DNA from: Brienomyrus brachyistius
Taxonomy: Eukaryota; Chordata; Actinopteri; Osteoglossiformes; Mormyridae
NCBI RefSeq assembly: GCF_023856365.1
Contig: NC_064548.1
Location: 19,268,461-19,332,460, forward strand
Length of the DNA: 64,000 bases
Direction of reading: 5' to 3'
This document shows, piece by piece, positions 25,801 through 38,600 of this stretch. Position numbers and translations under genes: made by a program. Under the pieces are notes generated by a model. That model did no database searches. It had not been told where the DNA came from and worked only from the letters and a program-made list of their open reading frames with translations. Numbering within the stretch: position 1 is the first letter of the stretch; each line of letters begins with the position of its first letter.

Positions 25801-28800
25801 AGACCACACTGGTTCTGTTTAATTCATGTCGGTCTTCTATGAATTTTCTCAGGTACTTCTGCAGACAACTCAAAGACCTTCACCAGCTGAGGCTCCTTTT
25901 GCTGATTTGTCATCCAAACAATCACCAGTTAATCAAATGTGTGATTTAGCCTTCTGATAGTCTGGAGCATGGTGTGAAGATTTTCTGTGTAAGTATATAA
26001 TCATTAATTAATATATTTTGAACTTCACCAAAGGTTGGGGTTACAGGCACATTTCAATTCCCCTATTCAGTGCTGGTTATCAATGACAACCAACTAAAAA
26101 CTCCTTGTGTAGATATATAAAAGGTTTGGTCTCTTCCGACAAACTGTTCTTATGCATTTAGCAAACACCAGACCCTCTAAGCTTTCACGACACAGCTAAT
26201 ATCAGAACAGCTGTTTTTATATTCCTGCCTGTTAACGCCAATAAGGCATGTGACTCTCCTAGACACCATATATCATATCTTTCCCTTTCACAGCATCGTC
26301 AGTCAGCGATCACCGCCTGTCCGTAGCTGGTCGTGAATGCCCCCACTTAACTGCTGGTTTTCGGCTACACAAACTCCCTAACATGTATAGCTACCCAGCA
26401 TTCTGCCATTTCATATGACAACTCAAACCAATGATATTAATTTAAAATGGTTAGAAAGACTTCAGCACTGACCCCTAATCATTTCAACATAAAACCTGGG
26501 ATGATAAGCTCCATATGAATAGATGCGTATCATGCAGTACATATATGTCTTCTCTCCTCCATTTCCTCCTCTCCTATCCTTATCAGAAATTGTAATTAAC
26601 AAACGCTTTATCCTTAGTACCTGATGTCTACCACAGAATTCTAAAATTGCAGTTGAAACTGGTTGATTAAGATCCAATTTAAGTTCCAAGATTGTTTTCT
26701 AAAAAAGGAACTGGGCTGTAATAAAAGAACTGAAATGTTTTCTTATTGAGAAGACACAGAAACATATGGTCTATTACATTCCCAAGTCTAACAAGGCGCT
26801 GACTGACACAAGGCGCTGACTGACACAAGGCTACAGTGAACATCTGAGAACTTAACACATCAACCACCAACGTATTTGAGCGTAATTAAAATGATTCATT
26901 TTCAATTGATGATATGGTGCGTCACTCTACTGACCTTCAGCAGGTATTACTGGCTGCAGAACTTGATATTTATTTCACCTAGTTTCAGATGAAACCTGGT
27001 GATATTTGATACCCGGTGTCTGTTGCAAGCAAAGGACATTACTAGCAGTTCTTTCCATCAAGGACCGATATATCCAGGAGGAATCAATAAAACTCACACA
27101 GGGTTTGTCAAAAGACAGATGAATAAATTGGATTTGTGTGATACTTAGTAGAAAATCCCTTTCAGTCAATGCCAGTCGGCATCCATTCCAGCAGGCTTAT
27201 GAGCGAAGTACTATTTCAGCTGCCTCCTTGCACCTTCTGCAAATCATACCCTCCCTGCCACATTTTTTTCATGGTAAGGAGTGCAATACATAAGCATGCT
27301 CCACTTGGGATAGAAAACACAGTTTATGCAGCATTGTTATTAATTTAAACGTATTTATCAGATGCTTTTATCCAAATAAATGTTCAGCGGGGACAGAAGG
27401 GTGAGTTAGTCTCAGGAACAACTGGGATTATGGGCCCAATGATGAAAGCACTCTGCCCACCATGGGATTTGAAACAGCCAACGTCCAGTTATCAGCAGAG
27501 AATCCAGAAACAACCAATCAAATTACAAGGAGGGTGGGTCCAAGCAACTAGCGGAGGCGGGACCAACTTACTAGATGTCTTGGTCCCATTACCAGCAGAG
27601 TCCTAAACTACAGAGCTACTCACCGCCCCAAAAAAGTGACCTGGCCCAGTCCAGGCTTGAATCTGGGTCCTTTGCAACAACAGCATGATCTCCAGCTCAT
27701 GGGAGTTTTACTTATACAAAAGTATAAGGGGGGATAATCCCCCTCAATAATATCCCATATAATGGTTTACAATGAATATCTCATTACATATTTTAAAGCG
27801 TTTTTCTGCTCACTTCCAGACCCCCAGAGACACCAAAGCGAGTGGTGAAACACGGTATGACTTAGTATGTAAACTTAACTCATTGAGGACCTTGTATCAT
27901 AACCAACAGTTAATCAATAAATGTGAAATGGTGGAATTTAATCGCCTCGTGTTGATTATTCATAAAATTATCTTATTTGACTGTGCAAAGTGTAACGAGC
28001 TTGGTTAGTTAACGGCTTAGGAGAAAGAGCAAAGCTGGTAACGCAGCGGTATGTAGCGTTTGTGTCAGTCACAATTCTCATCCCACTGTGTTTGCTGTTA
28101 GGCCAAAAGAATGAGTAAGAACGTGACCATGCAGATCTGGCATTTATTGGGCAAACACCACAAAGTAAGTTACTCAGTTACTAGAAATGGGTCTCTAGGA
28201 AAGGATCTTCTAGTCACTATTTTATGTGTGTTTCTTTCCGGAAAGTTAGGATGTGTTTGTGAGAGAGACATGGTGCAAGAGAGTGAGCAAGAGTGAGCGG
28301 GGTCAAGGCACTATTACTGTATCTATCTGCTGTGGAGGCCAACCAAGTGCTAGAAATATTTCAGAATAAAGTCCAAATGTAATAACACATTCAGATATTA
28401 CTCAAAATGATGTTCCCTGGGGCGATGGATTTAACAAATCTAGCAGTGATAAATAACAGGACTGCTATTCTGTTTTCTGCCAAAAGGGAACGATATTTAA
28501 ACAAAACAGAAGGGCTATACTGGGGTGAAAGTTTTGGCAACAGCATTTGGGCACATTTCCAGGGAGTTAAAACAACTCAGTCGAGTGTGATTAGTACAAA
28601 ACACAGGCAAAGGTCCTGAAAGAAAAAATCCAGACCAAGATTTTATTTGAACCAACCAGTTCAGGTCTCTGTGACTGTGACTCTATAACTCTGTGACCGT
28701 GACTCCGATAAACTCAGCTGGTTGGTGAAACAAAATCTTGGTCTGGATTTTTACCTTCTGTACCTGAAATATCCACCTCCACACCCAGGCAAAGTGAATT

Positions 28801-29580
28801 CAAGTGCTTGTCACCTGACATTGTTATATCCACCATCACATTGACTTAGCTTCTAGAGAACTCTGTCGTTCCAGATTTTTTTAACACAACACTAGCCATC
28901 TTACTCCAGGTAATGAGAGTAGCACTGCTAATCAAACATTCGGTAAACGACAGAGGCTAATCAGGCCTCTACAGAACATGTGACGCAGTGTCTACAGTGA
29001 TTCTGCGATAAGCAGCCGCATAGCTGAAATGTGGTCCATACACTGTGGGGTCCAGCCCCATCGCTAACGAGAGCCACATTCTGGCTACATTTGCCCTTCT
29101 ACAGAGCAGAATTTATTATTAGAAAGGACATAAACAGACTAATTAAATCACAGTAGCCAGCCTGAGATGGCAGCTGGGCCAGTCTGCGGATCCCTGGCGA
29201 AGAGCAAGAGACACTGTTCACACTTTCAGCCTTTCCTGCAGCTTTTTTTGATGAGATCCAGTACAAAACATGGACCTAACATTACAGCAGGAGATGCAAT
29301 GGATAATGCATGTGTGTAGATACATTTATATAATACATTGGGTATATAAGAATATACAAGAAATGGGCAGGGAAACTTTGTAGGATTTCAGGAAAAGAAA
29401 ACAGAGAATAAAACACACAATGCACTGAGCCCTTCTGCTGCAGGGGATCTCGTTGACTAAATGTTTTTCATAGTCCAAACTGGGATACTGAAGACTGAAG
29501 AGGTAGTAGTGTATTAATCAAAATAGAGGAGAAATAAAACGTATTCCCTGGAGAGGAACATGACCTGGAGAGTTGGCAGG

Positions 29581-29652
<72 letters not shown>

Positions 29653-32600
29653 GCATGCAGAGTGCTTATGCATCCAAATTGACCTTTTAACACTTAAATA
29701 CACAGGAATTGTTTGTGTCATCTTGTTAAAAGCACAGTGCAGAATTATATGTGGATCTGATACAATCCGATTTTTCCTCTCATTTCCTATCTCATTCACA
29801 GAATCTCTCCTCTGATCTTCACACCTCTGTCTCCAAAAAGGGCACCACCATAACCCATTGCTTTACAGCAAATATTTTTGGAAACAGGTTAAAAATGATA
29901 AAACAAATAAGATAAATATTAATGAGATGCTCTGATAAAGGTGAGTAACTTTGTCCTTGCTAACGACCGTGGTCCTCGAGCAGAGAGCTCTGTCTAGAAT
30001 ATGCATAGAGACATCATGGCCAATGGACATCCCCTTTTACAGAGTTCCAATCACCACTTCCACTCTTTTCAATTAACAGCACGTTACTTTATAAAGGTGG
30101 CTCTCACTGTAACAGACTGTTCTCTTTTGAAACCACACCCATAGGCTTTGAGGGAGGAATGTTAGTTGTAGCAATTTCCGTCAAGAAATGAAAATTTCAG
30201 AGGGTTAATCTATTGATAGTAATATGAAAACTTAAGCATTCAGAAAAGAAAATGAAGCTAAAGCTGTAATGAAATGGCAATAAAAAAATGTACTGTTACT
30301 GAAATCCAAGCCGACAGTCAGAATGACTTTTCCCCTGGGAATTTTATGATTCGATACTTTATCGCAACCTTTATGAGGTACAAAGGGTCTGTTCTTTTGA
30401 TATGTCAAACAAGCCAGCTATCACGATATGTGGGATACTACAGTGAACAGCAGCATGCTTAAACAACAAGGGGAAAAGAAACAGGCCACAATGACACGCT
30501 ACTCTACGTAACTCCGACAGGTCCCCTAGTCATGTGCCTGCTGTAGATAAACAAGAAATTGGACAGACATCCTGCAATCAATATCAGCCATAAGTGCCCG
30601 ACATCATTTTTCTTGGCTCCTATTCCCACCAATCGTAACATTAATTCAAATCATAAATCTGGTATGAGCGGCTGCCTGATCTAATGATTTATTTTGCACA
30701 TTTCTGCAGGGATAAGATTTGTCAGCATGTGCCGACAGGTCACCTTCAGATGACACTGGCAGATTGTCCATCACCGCACACACGGCCGTCTTAATGGTGC
30801 AGGTAAATATTAAAGAAAAGGAAACCCATTCTTGGTAGATGGGATAACAGGGTTACTGTCACATATTTAACCAATCTCAGCACAGCTTTTTGCTTCTTAA
30901 GAGACTACCTCCCAGTGTTACAATTCACATCATTCAGTAGAGGCTTGGTGCTCAAGGTTAAAATGTAAATTGAAACACTGGGACCAGGTCCCAATGACGC
31001 TTGCTGTCACGGCCCTGTTAATACAACTCACAGTCTGGTTTGTTTTAGTGACTTTATAACATATTTAGTTTTTTTTTTAAAGGTTAACCTTTATCTGCAT
31101 TCGCCTCCTTAATGGATTCAGCTCGAAATGCAACCTGCCTTCAATGCCAATGAATTCAAGCCTTTACAGTAAGTCTACTGTTTCAATTAAAATACATTCA
31201 GAAATCCATTTGACCATCCCACTGAAGACAAGCCACGGATAAATCTTTCTGATAATCGATTTACGTGAAGATGCATTTTTTTTTACCCCTTGTATTAAAT
31301 GCAATGCCTGTAACATATTGAGCTGCGCAACGTTTCATCCTTGAACTTCAACAGTCACGTCAAAGAAAATCGATATCAAGAGGCAAAGGTATTCCATTAA
31401 TTGTGCATTACCAAAATAGCTAAAGATTCCTCCACCTATAATTTACATTCATCATCTTCTAAACGTGCAGCCTGGAGAGGATGCCAGGCCATTGGAGAGA
31501 TGTGTGCACAATCATTGTCGTACGCTATGGGCAGCCGAGAGACGCCGATTAGCCTACCTGCATGTCATTAGAAATGGGAAGAAAATACCCAGAGAAAACC
31601 TGCACAAAACTGGGAAAACACTCTACATGTGATGGAGATTTTTAGTGTCTACGGCAGCCTCTCACGCGATATCTTACAGTGATCTTTGTGTCTCACGTTC
31701 TTGTATCTTTTCACGTTGCTCCATGAGTATACACTCTTCGCCTGCTCGTGGAGCAAAGTGAAAGGGGACCAAAAGATTTTACTCAGTTTTTACAGATAAC
31801 AGGGGGTCCTGCACCCCTGACCACCGTGGAAGGGTGGACCATATAGCAGAGGAAGACATTCTGCGGTTCAGGAACTAGACAGAGCGGAAAAAGAAGCCAA
31901 GTCTTGAAGGAGGCGAAAGATCAATGAAAGATCATGAGAAGTACGCGAGTACTTAAGATCAAGCTACCTTCTGTTTTTAGAAAGGTGTGCATGTTGATGG
32001 TCACACGACTTGTGGTTTAGTGCTATAAGAGAAGCTACGATAGGATGAGGAAGGTGGAGCCGTACAAACACTACACTGAAGCATGTTGTTGTGTGACACT
32101 CAGTAGAGTAAATAATTTCAACTAAGCCTGTATTTATTTTTTTTTGGATCTGATCAAAACATTGCCCCAACAACACTATACTGACACACATATAGAGCAG
32201 AGGCAAGATTCAAACTCCTAACCCAGGAGATGGGCGGTAACAGTGTGACACACTGAGGTATCTTGCTACCCTCCGGGTAAACTAAAGATGTTTTTTTTTC
32301 CACGTGCCCCTACAGCGAATAGAATATAACAATGATACTTTATTCATCCATGTAGGGAAACTGTTCTTTGCCTGTCTTGTCTGTTGTTGATGAGACAGGT
32401 CACAGTGCAGGGTCACCCAATGTCCAGCAGTCCTGGAGCAGTTGGGGCTATGGGCCTTGCTCAGGGGCCCAATGGTGGCCCATTTGGTGAACCAAATCCT
32501 GATAGCCATTTGGTCTTTCAATTAAATAGCTCTGCACCACCGCGGCTGACCTGTGCAAGCTCCTGAAAATGGTTTGCTGCGTGTCGCAGACGACCCAGGG

Positions 32601-35600
32601 TCACCCCACGCCTGCAATTTATTTGTATTTCCCCCAAGTGTACCACTCCCCCTTCGGGTGTGTTGTTGTTGCTTCCCCACCCTACAGCTTTTATTGTAAC
32701 CTTCCTACAGTACCAGCATATCTATGCGCTTTAATTACTATCGTTTGTGTGCCACTTTGCGTCTGAGTATCCCCCTACCATGTCTTAAAGTGCTAGTGAA
32801 ATGTGTGACACCCCCCCCCCATATTGCACCTGCTTTGAAATGGCAGATCAAGATCCATGCTTTGTGGTTCTGCTATGTTCTTTTAGAGATGTCTAATAAA
32901 AAGCTTTCATTGAGCTGAGTTTTGTCGTCTGTCTCACTATGTCTTCACAACTCAAACACCACGATATTTATCCTAATGGTAATTCCTGAGAGATTAAGGG
33001 GGGGTTTATACGGGAAAGCCAACAGGCCACACATCATTCCTGCAACAGGCCTGTCAAGCCCATTTCTACAGTAAGGAAGAGAGAGGAGACAGGAGAACTC
33101 ACCAACACTGGAGCTGAGGTCCCCGTTCTCGGAGTCGGCACCATGGTATTTACCGCCACTCTGGTAGCTGCTCATGATCTCCAGCTTGATCTTCTTTACT
33201 TTCATGGCTTCAGAGATTACCGCACTAGTGGCAGCTGAAGCTGTGAGACCTGTTTGACCACAAGGACATGCCAATGCTTCACAAAATTACATGGGTCTTT
33301 AAAAAGATACATATTTCATTTTGGTACTTCAGCTGCTCTTTATTTGGACCAATAAAAAGACACAAATACCAGTGTCTCAGAATAATAATAAAAATATATA
33401 TATTCAATGAGGATTTTGTAAGTTCTCAGTGTTTCTGCTCATCTTGGTGGGAGATATGGACTTGGGCAGTGGCAGACACAGCTAACCGGAAAGTTAGCTT
33501 CGACATCTGCTAATCCGCTAACTGCAAAGTTTAATCTGATAATGCTAAACTGATAAACCATTAAAAAATGCAGCGGAAGCTAATGATAAATGCTAACGGC
33601 TAAACTCGCAAGAGGCATGCCTTTTTCACCGGAGAAGCCCTATTTCACAACTAGTGCATGCTGACATTCCGCCCTCAGTGAAGCTGCTTGGGGACAACAA
33701 ACATGGCGCCATTTACCCGGAACTAGAAAAGAGGATGTCAGCTCTGTATTGCTCTATAGCTCAGGCAATCAAAACCCAGAAAATACAACCAGGGGCCTGT
33801 TTCACAAATCAGGATTTCATGCTTAGCCGGATGGTTTTCCGGAGTTAAGGTAGTGTGGGATAAATGTAAGTAAATGATGATAAAGTCCATTTAAACTGGG
33901 ATACCTTGAATCCAACAAACTCTCTGGCTAAGTAAGAAATCAAGTTTAAATGGACTTTATCACCATTCACTTACATTTAGCCCAGACGAACTTAACCCTG
34001 AAGTTATCGATCAATCAGCATGTAGTCAGCCAATAGTGTGCTAACGAAAAAAAAACCATGCCCACCACTGGATTTGGGGTTCAAATTCCCAACCCTGGAG
34101 GTGTGAGGCCACCATCTCATCCTCCTGAGAGGCATGACAGTCAACTTACAGCAGTATAAATCAATGATATAGCAATAGATTAAATTAAAAATTAAATACT
34201 GGATGGGATGTGTTCAGCAAGCAGGAACTGCTGGTGTAATGTCACAACCGAAACTGAGAAATGACTTTATATTCAGTTGTGATGTGCAGGAAATGACACA
34301 TAAATGGGGATACCTTCACCACTGTGGTCATTTTATAAGGGTAATCCAACATCTAATTTGAGATTCCTAATATAGCATGGATACTGATCCTGTCAGCATA
34401 CCTAGGAAACATTATTGTGACATATGTTTCTGACGTGAAGGTCATTTTTTATTGGGTTGCTCAGTAATTTATCATTCTTAGAATCATTCCAACGATTTTC
34501 AGTCATAGATTTTACACAGGACTTATAAGTACTGTGCACCTTTACACCCCTGCCATTACGATTACCCACATTTTCCATTCTTTTTTTAGCACTTCATAAA
34601 TATTTTAAAAAGATTAAATAGATGTACTTTATTCCCTTCAAATTTCCTTAATTTTTGTCTGACAGGTTCAGTAAGAAACCGCGAGTTCAGCTTTGCCAGA
34701 GCAGCCTGATTTATTAATCTACTTGTTCTTTTCAGGAGAATGTGGCAAAAATTACTGCCTGAAAACCCTCGGAGCAGATGTCATATTAAATAAATATGAG
34801 AGATCTATTATTATGCAGGAAGTTGTGTGGGAATGACTTGTCTTTGCTATGCCTTTGTGTGCTGTTACATCGTTCTTTATTAATTATCATGCACGCTGCC
34901 CCATACGTTCATGGTGTCAGAACAGCCTTTTAACAAATCCAGAACACATGTGAGCTCTTTCGTAGTCAGTGTGGATAAAATTTCATTCTGATTACCTACG
35001 CCTTAGTAAATAAAGCCAAACCCATATATACTCATATATGTATATATTGAATTACTCTTTCAGGTAGGGTGGTGATTATTTAAATTGAAAGATCATTTGT
35101 TTAATGGTACATTACTTAACACCTAAGTTATTTAGTCCATGTTAGATCAAGAATGAAGGCCCAGAATTTTTTAAGTACATTTTAATATTTAAACCCAATA
35201 TACAGTGGGTAGTCATAGATAATTAAATAACTACAAATAAACTACGGTAATCCCTAAAAGCAGAAATTATTCAGACCTTTTCACAATTTTCTAATTTTTG
35301 GATGTTAAAGCCTAATTCAAAAATTAAAACTCATTTTTTATGTACTGTAATCAATCTACACTGAATACTCTATAATGACAAAGCAAAATCCACTGCATCC
35401 ACAGTAATGAAATGTCAGTTGGTTTTTACAGCTGCTTAATAAGTACCTTAATTTCTGTCCTTTCCGTATACAAAATCCTTACTCTCATTATAACTCCTGA
35501 AATAAATTGTGTAACTAATATTTACTAAAAGTTATCACTACCTTTCAATCAGTTCAGCATGTCAAGGAAAAAGAAAACACACAGTGTTTATCTAAAAACA

Positions 35601-38600
35601 AGACGTGTGAGTATCACTCCTATACGTCCATTACAGGTTGATGTTTTTTTAAAAAAAGAACGTAAAGCCATGACTTTACTATCGCCTCCTAGTGGCCAGC
35701 AGTGGCCAGGCATGTCTGCTCTGTTATATTGTTACGCAGTATTTTGTGGTGAAGTTCGGTACATATCTGAAACAGACTTTCAAGAAAAACAGATTTACCC
35801 TCCCACAAGGGCAAACAACGGCACTCTCTGATCTGCCTGAAACAGGAACTCAAAGGAAAAACACAGATAGATACAGGAAAAATATTTACTGTTCTTCTGT
35901 TAAATCATGTCAGAACCTACCCTAACACAATCAAATATTAACAAGAAAACAAATTCAAGGATATGTACCCAGATCAGGATCAGCAGGAAAAAAAAAAACC
36001 AGCATTCAGAGTGTTTTTGTTTCCATTTCGTCAGAGATGTTGAAAAAAAAGGTAACAGAACAATAACAGTAGTTACTACAGCATCACATTCCTGATTCAT
36101 CACACCGATTCATTTACCCAACGCCGAATCCAAATATGCTTTTCATTGCTTGAAATTCCACATTCCAAATAAAGGTCTTACTGCCAAACTACATTTCTTC
36201 CTTATTGCTAAAGCAACAGTCTACACTGAAGTAATCTGTGTCAGCCCTGAGATTACAGCCAAAATGTGTAGAACTGAACCTTTTATACTGCGTTAGCAAA
36301 GTAAATTAATCCGTTCCCTTCATTTTATTTAGTTAGTTTAAATGAGAGTAGAATTGTGTCGGCAGCCCTCTGATCTCACAAATCTAGCATTGTGGGTTCC
36401 ATGCCAATTTTAGCTGTGTGTCTGAGCGTGCGTGTGAAATTTGAGTCTTCTGCTTGTGTGGATTTCCACTCCTATCCCAAAGACATACGGTCGGAGTGGA
36501 TTAGTGACTCTGAATTTCCCTCAATGTGTCAGTGTGTGCCGTGCGATAGGCTGCGTTTTTTGGACTCCAGGCTTGAGCTGTAACTTCTGCTCAATACATT
36601 ATAAGGTTATTTTAGTCTAAAGAAACATTCAATAATTCTAACATCATTATGCTAACTTTTATGATGTTTGCATTTTGCTTAGTATTCCTCCATATTACTG
36701 AGACCTCAAAACACACAGCTGGACTGAATCCAGGCAAAAAGGGTGTAGAATTGGTTGTGATCCGACAATATATAAATTCTTGATTCTTGATTTGTTTTTT
36801 ATCCAGGATAAATTCTGAGCTAACGATTGACCTGGATCTAGAATCCATGTTAGAATCCCTCACAGAACCTGCAACCTGCTCTCCAGATCATGTATATATA
36901 CCTCATCGCATACAACACCCATGCAGGACACCTCACTACTAAACATGGGATAGAAGGTATGGATGTTCCACTAAGGACTAATAGAGGGATTATAAGAGGC
37001 AGAGTTTCTGCTTTGGATGTGGAAACTCAAAAACTGTATCAATGGGGAGAGGACCTTAAACCGAGCTAAAGGTCCATTCCATCCATCCATCCATCCATCC
37101 ATCCATCCATTTTCCAAACCGCTTATCCTACTGGGTTGCGGGGAGTCCGGAGCCTATCCCAGAAGCAATGGGCACAAGGCAGGGAACAACCCAGGATGGG
37201 GGGCCAGCCCATCGCAGGGCACACTCACACACCATCCACTCACACATGCATTCCTACGGGCAATTTAGCAAGTAAATTAGCATCAGCATGTTTTCGGACT
37301 GTGGGGGGAAACCGGAGTACCCGGTGGAAACCCCACGACGACACGGGAGAACATGCAAACTCCGCACACATGTGACCCAGGCGGAGACTCGAACCCGGGT
37401 CCCAGAGGTGTGAGGCAACAGTGCTAACCACTGCACCACCATGCCGCCCCCTACAGTGCTAACCACTGCACCACCATGTCGCCCGCCAGGTCCATTCCAG
37501 TCTATCCAATTTCTGTTCATTTATCTGGCTAAAATTAACGTAATTAACATTAAAATGAATGTAATTAACATTAAAATTTCACTCATATTCCACCTCTGAC
37601 CCCCCTCCCCCCAAAAGCATTTTTAAATACGTAGCAGTAGGAACTGGACAAAAATTCACAAATAAATAGGAGGAAAGTCACAAATGTAACGATTTACGAA
37701 TGCAGTAGACAGGTGGTGATCCACAAATGTGCAAAACACTACAAATTTTTATGGATATCATTTTACACAACATATTTAAAAAACAAAAAACATATTTGTG
37801 GATGTTTGTGGATTGTGGTACATATTTGTGGATTGTCTTCTGTGGGTTACAAACACTAAAGTCCAATAAAAACTTTCATAGAAGTGTCACATCTCATGAA
37901 GTGGCGCGTAATAAATTGTCGTCCAAATGATGAAAAAATGTTGCGGTAAACAGTGTATTTTGAGACACCGCAAAATAAAACACAGTATAATATGAAACGA
38001 TAGCCGTTTTCATTTTGCCATCCGATATACATATCGTCATATCGCACAGCCCTACACCCTTCCATGTGCTTTTGAATTTTGAAAGCCATTTGGTCCCAGT
38101 GCTGGCATGAAATACCTGATTACAGCTCTCTTGTAAAGGTAATATGCATTCTGATGCCATCTAAAGCTACACAAAATCAGCTTGGGTTTAATCCATGGAA
38201 TTTGCATTATTATTAGTTCCATATTTGTCTATATTGAAGCTTGAGAAAATAAAGCACCAGCTTCATGCAGCCACAGAGGAGCGAATCATCTTGTTGATCT
38301 ATGTCCTGATGGACATGTTCCGTCATTCTGGCTGAATTTGACTAAAATCTACATAAAAGGATATTGCTACATCAAAATAAATTCTTTTAAAATATAATGA
38401 CTATAATACTGTAGGTATTGCTTTTTCAAAGAAAAGGAGAATTTATTTTTATTAATTCAAGCATTTATATATTATTAAATTAAAAAAAAAAATTAAACGC
38501 ACTGAAGAATCTGAGAGACTACTAGTTTACACATCAGTTCATACTGGTAAATGGTAGTGGAGACCCAGGAGACGTCACTGGAGAAAAGGCCCAGAATTTA

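Larger units (their letters stand above)
18604..33102. other. dach2: 14.5-kb dach2 intron, expected linker exon not found
   Basis: Recognised contents are SINEs (20097-20450, 20515-20550, 21294-21608, 27342-27637, 31440-31670, 32190-32500), a hAT-like element (22248-23799), possible repeat fragments at 24535-24750 and 25080-25475, a palindromic MITE at 28621-28757 and a (CA)n tract at 29583-29651. I scanned the minus strand for the SWDK-type exon of DACH1/DACH2 and did not find it. Remaining stretches, such as 18700-20080, 25480-27340 and 29820-31430, are AT-rich with no recognised feature. Confidence 0.75.

Noticed and set aside
27570..27600. Minus-strand WDQDI, considered as the missing exon
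   Set aside because: Followed at once by a stop and located within a SINE.
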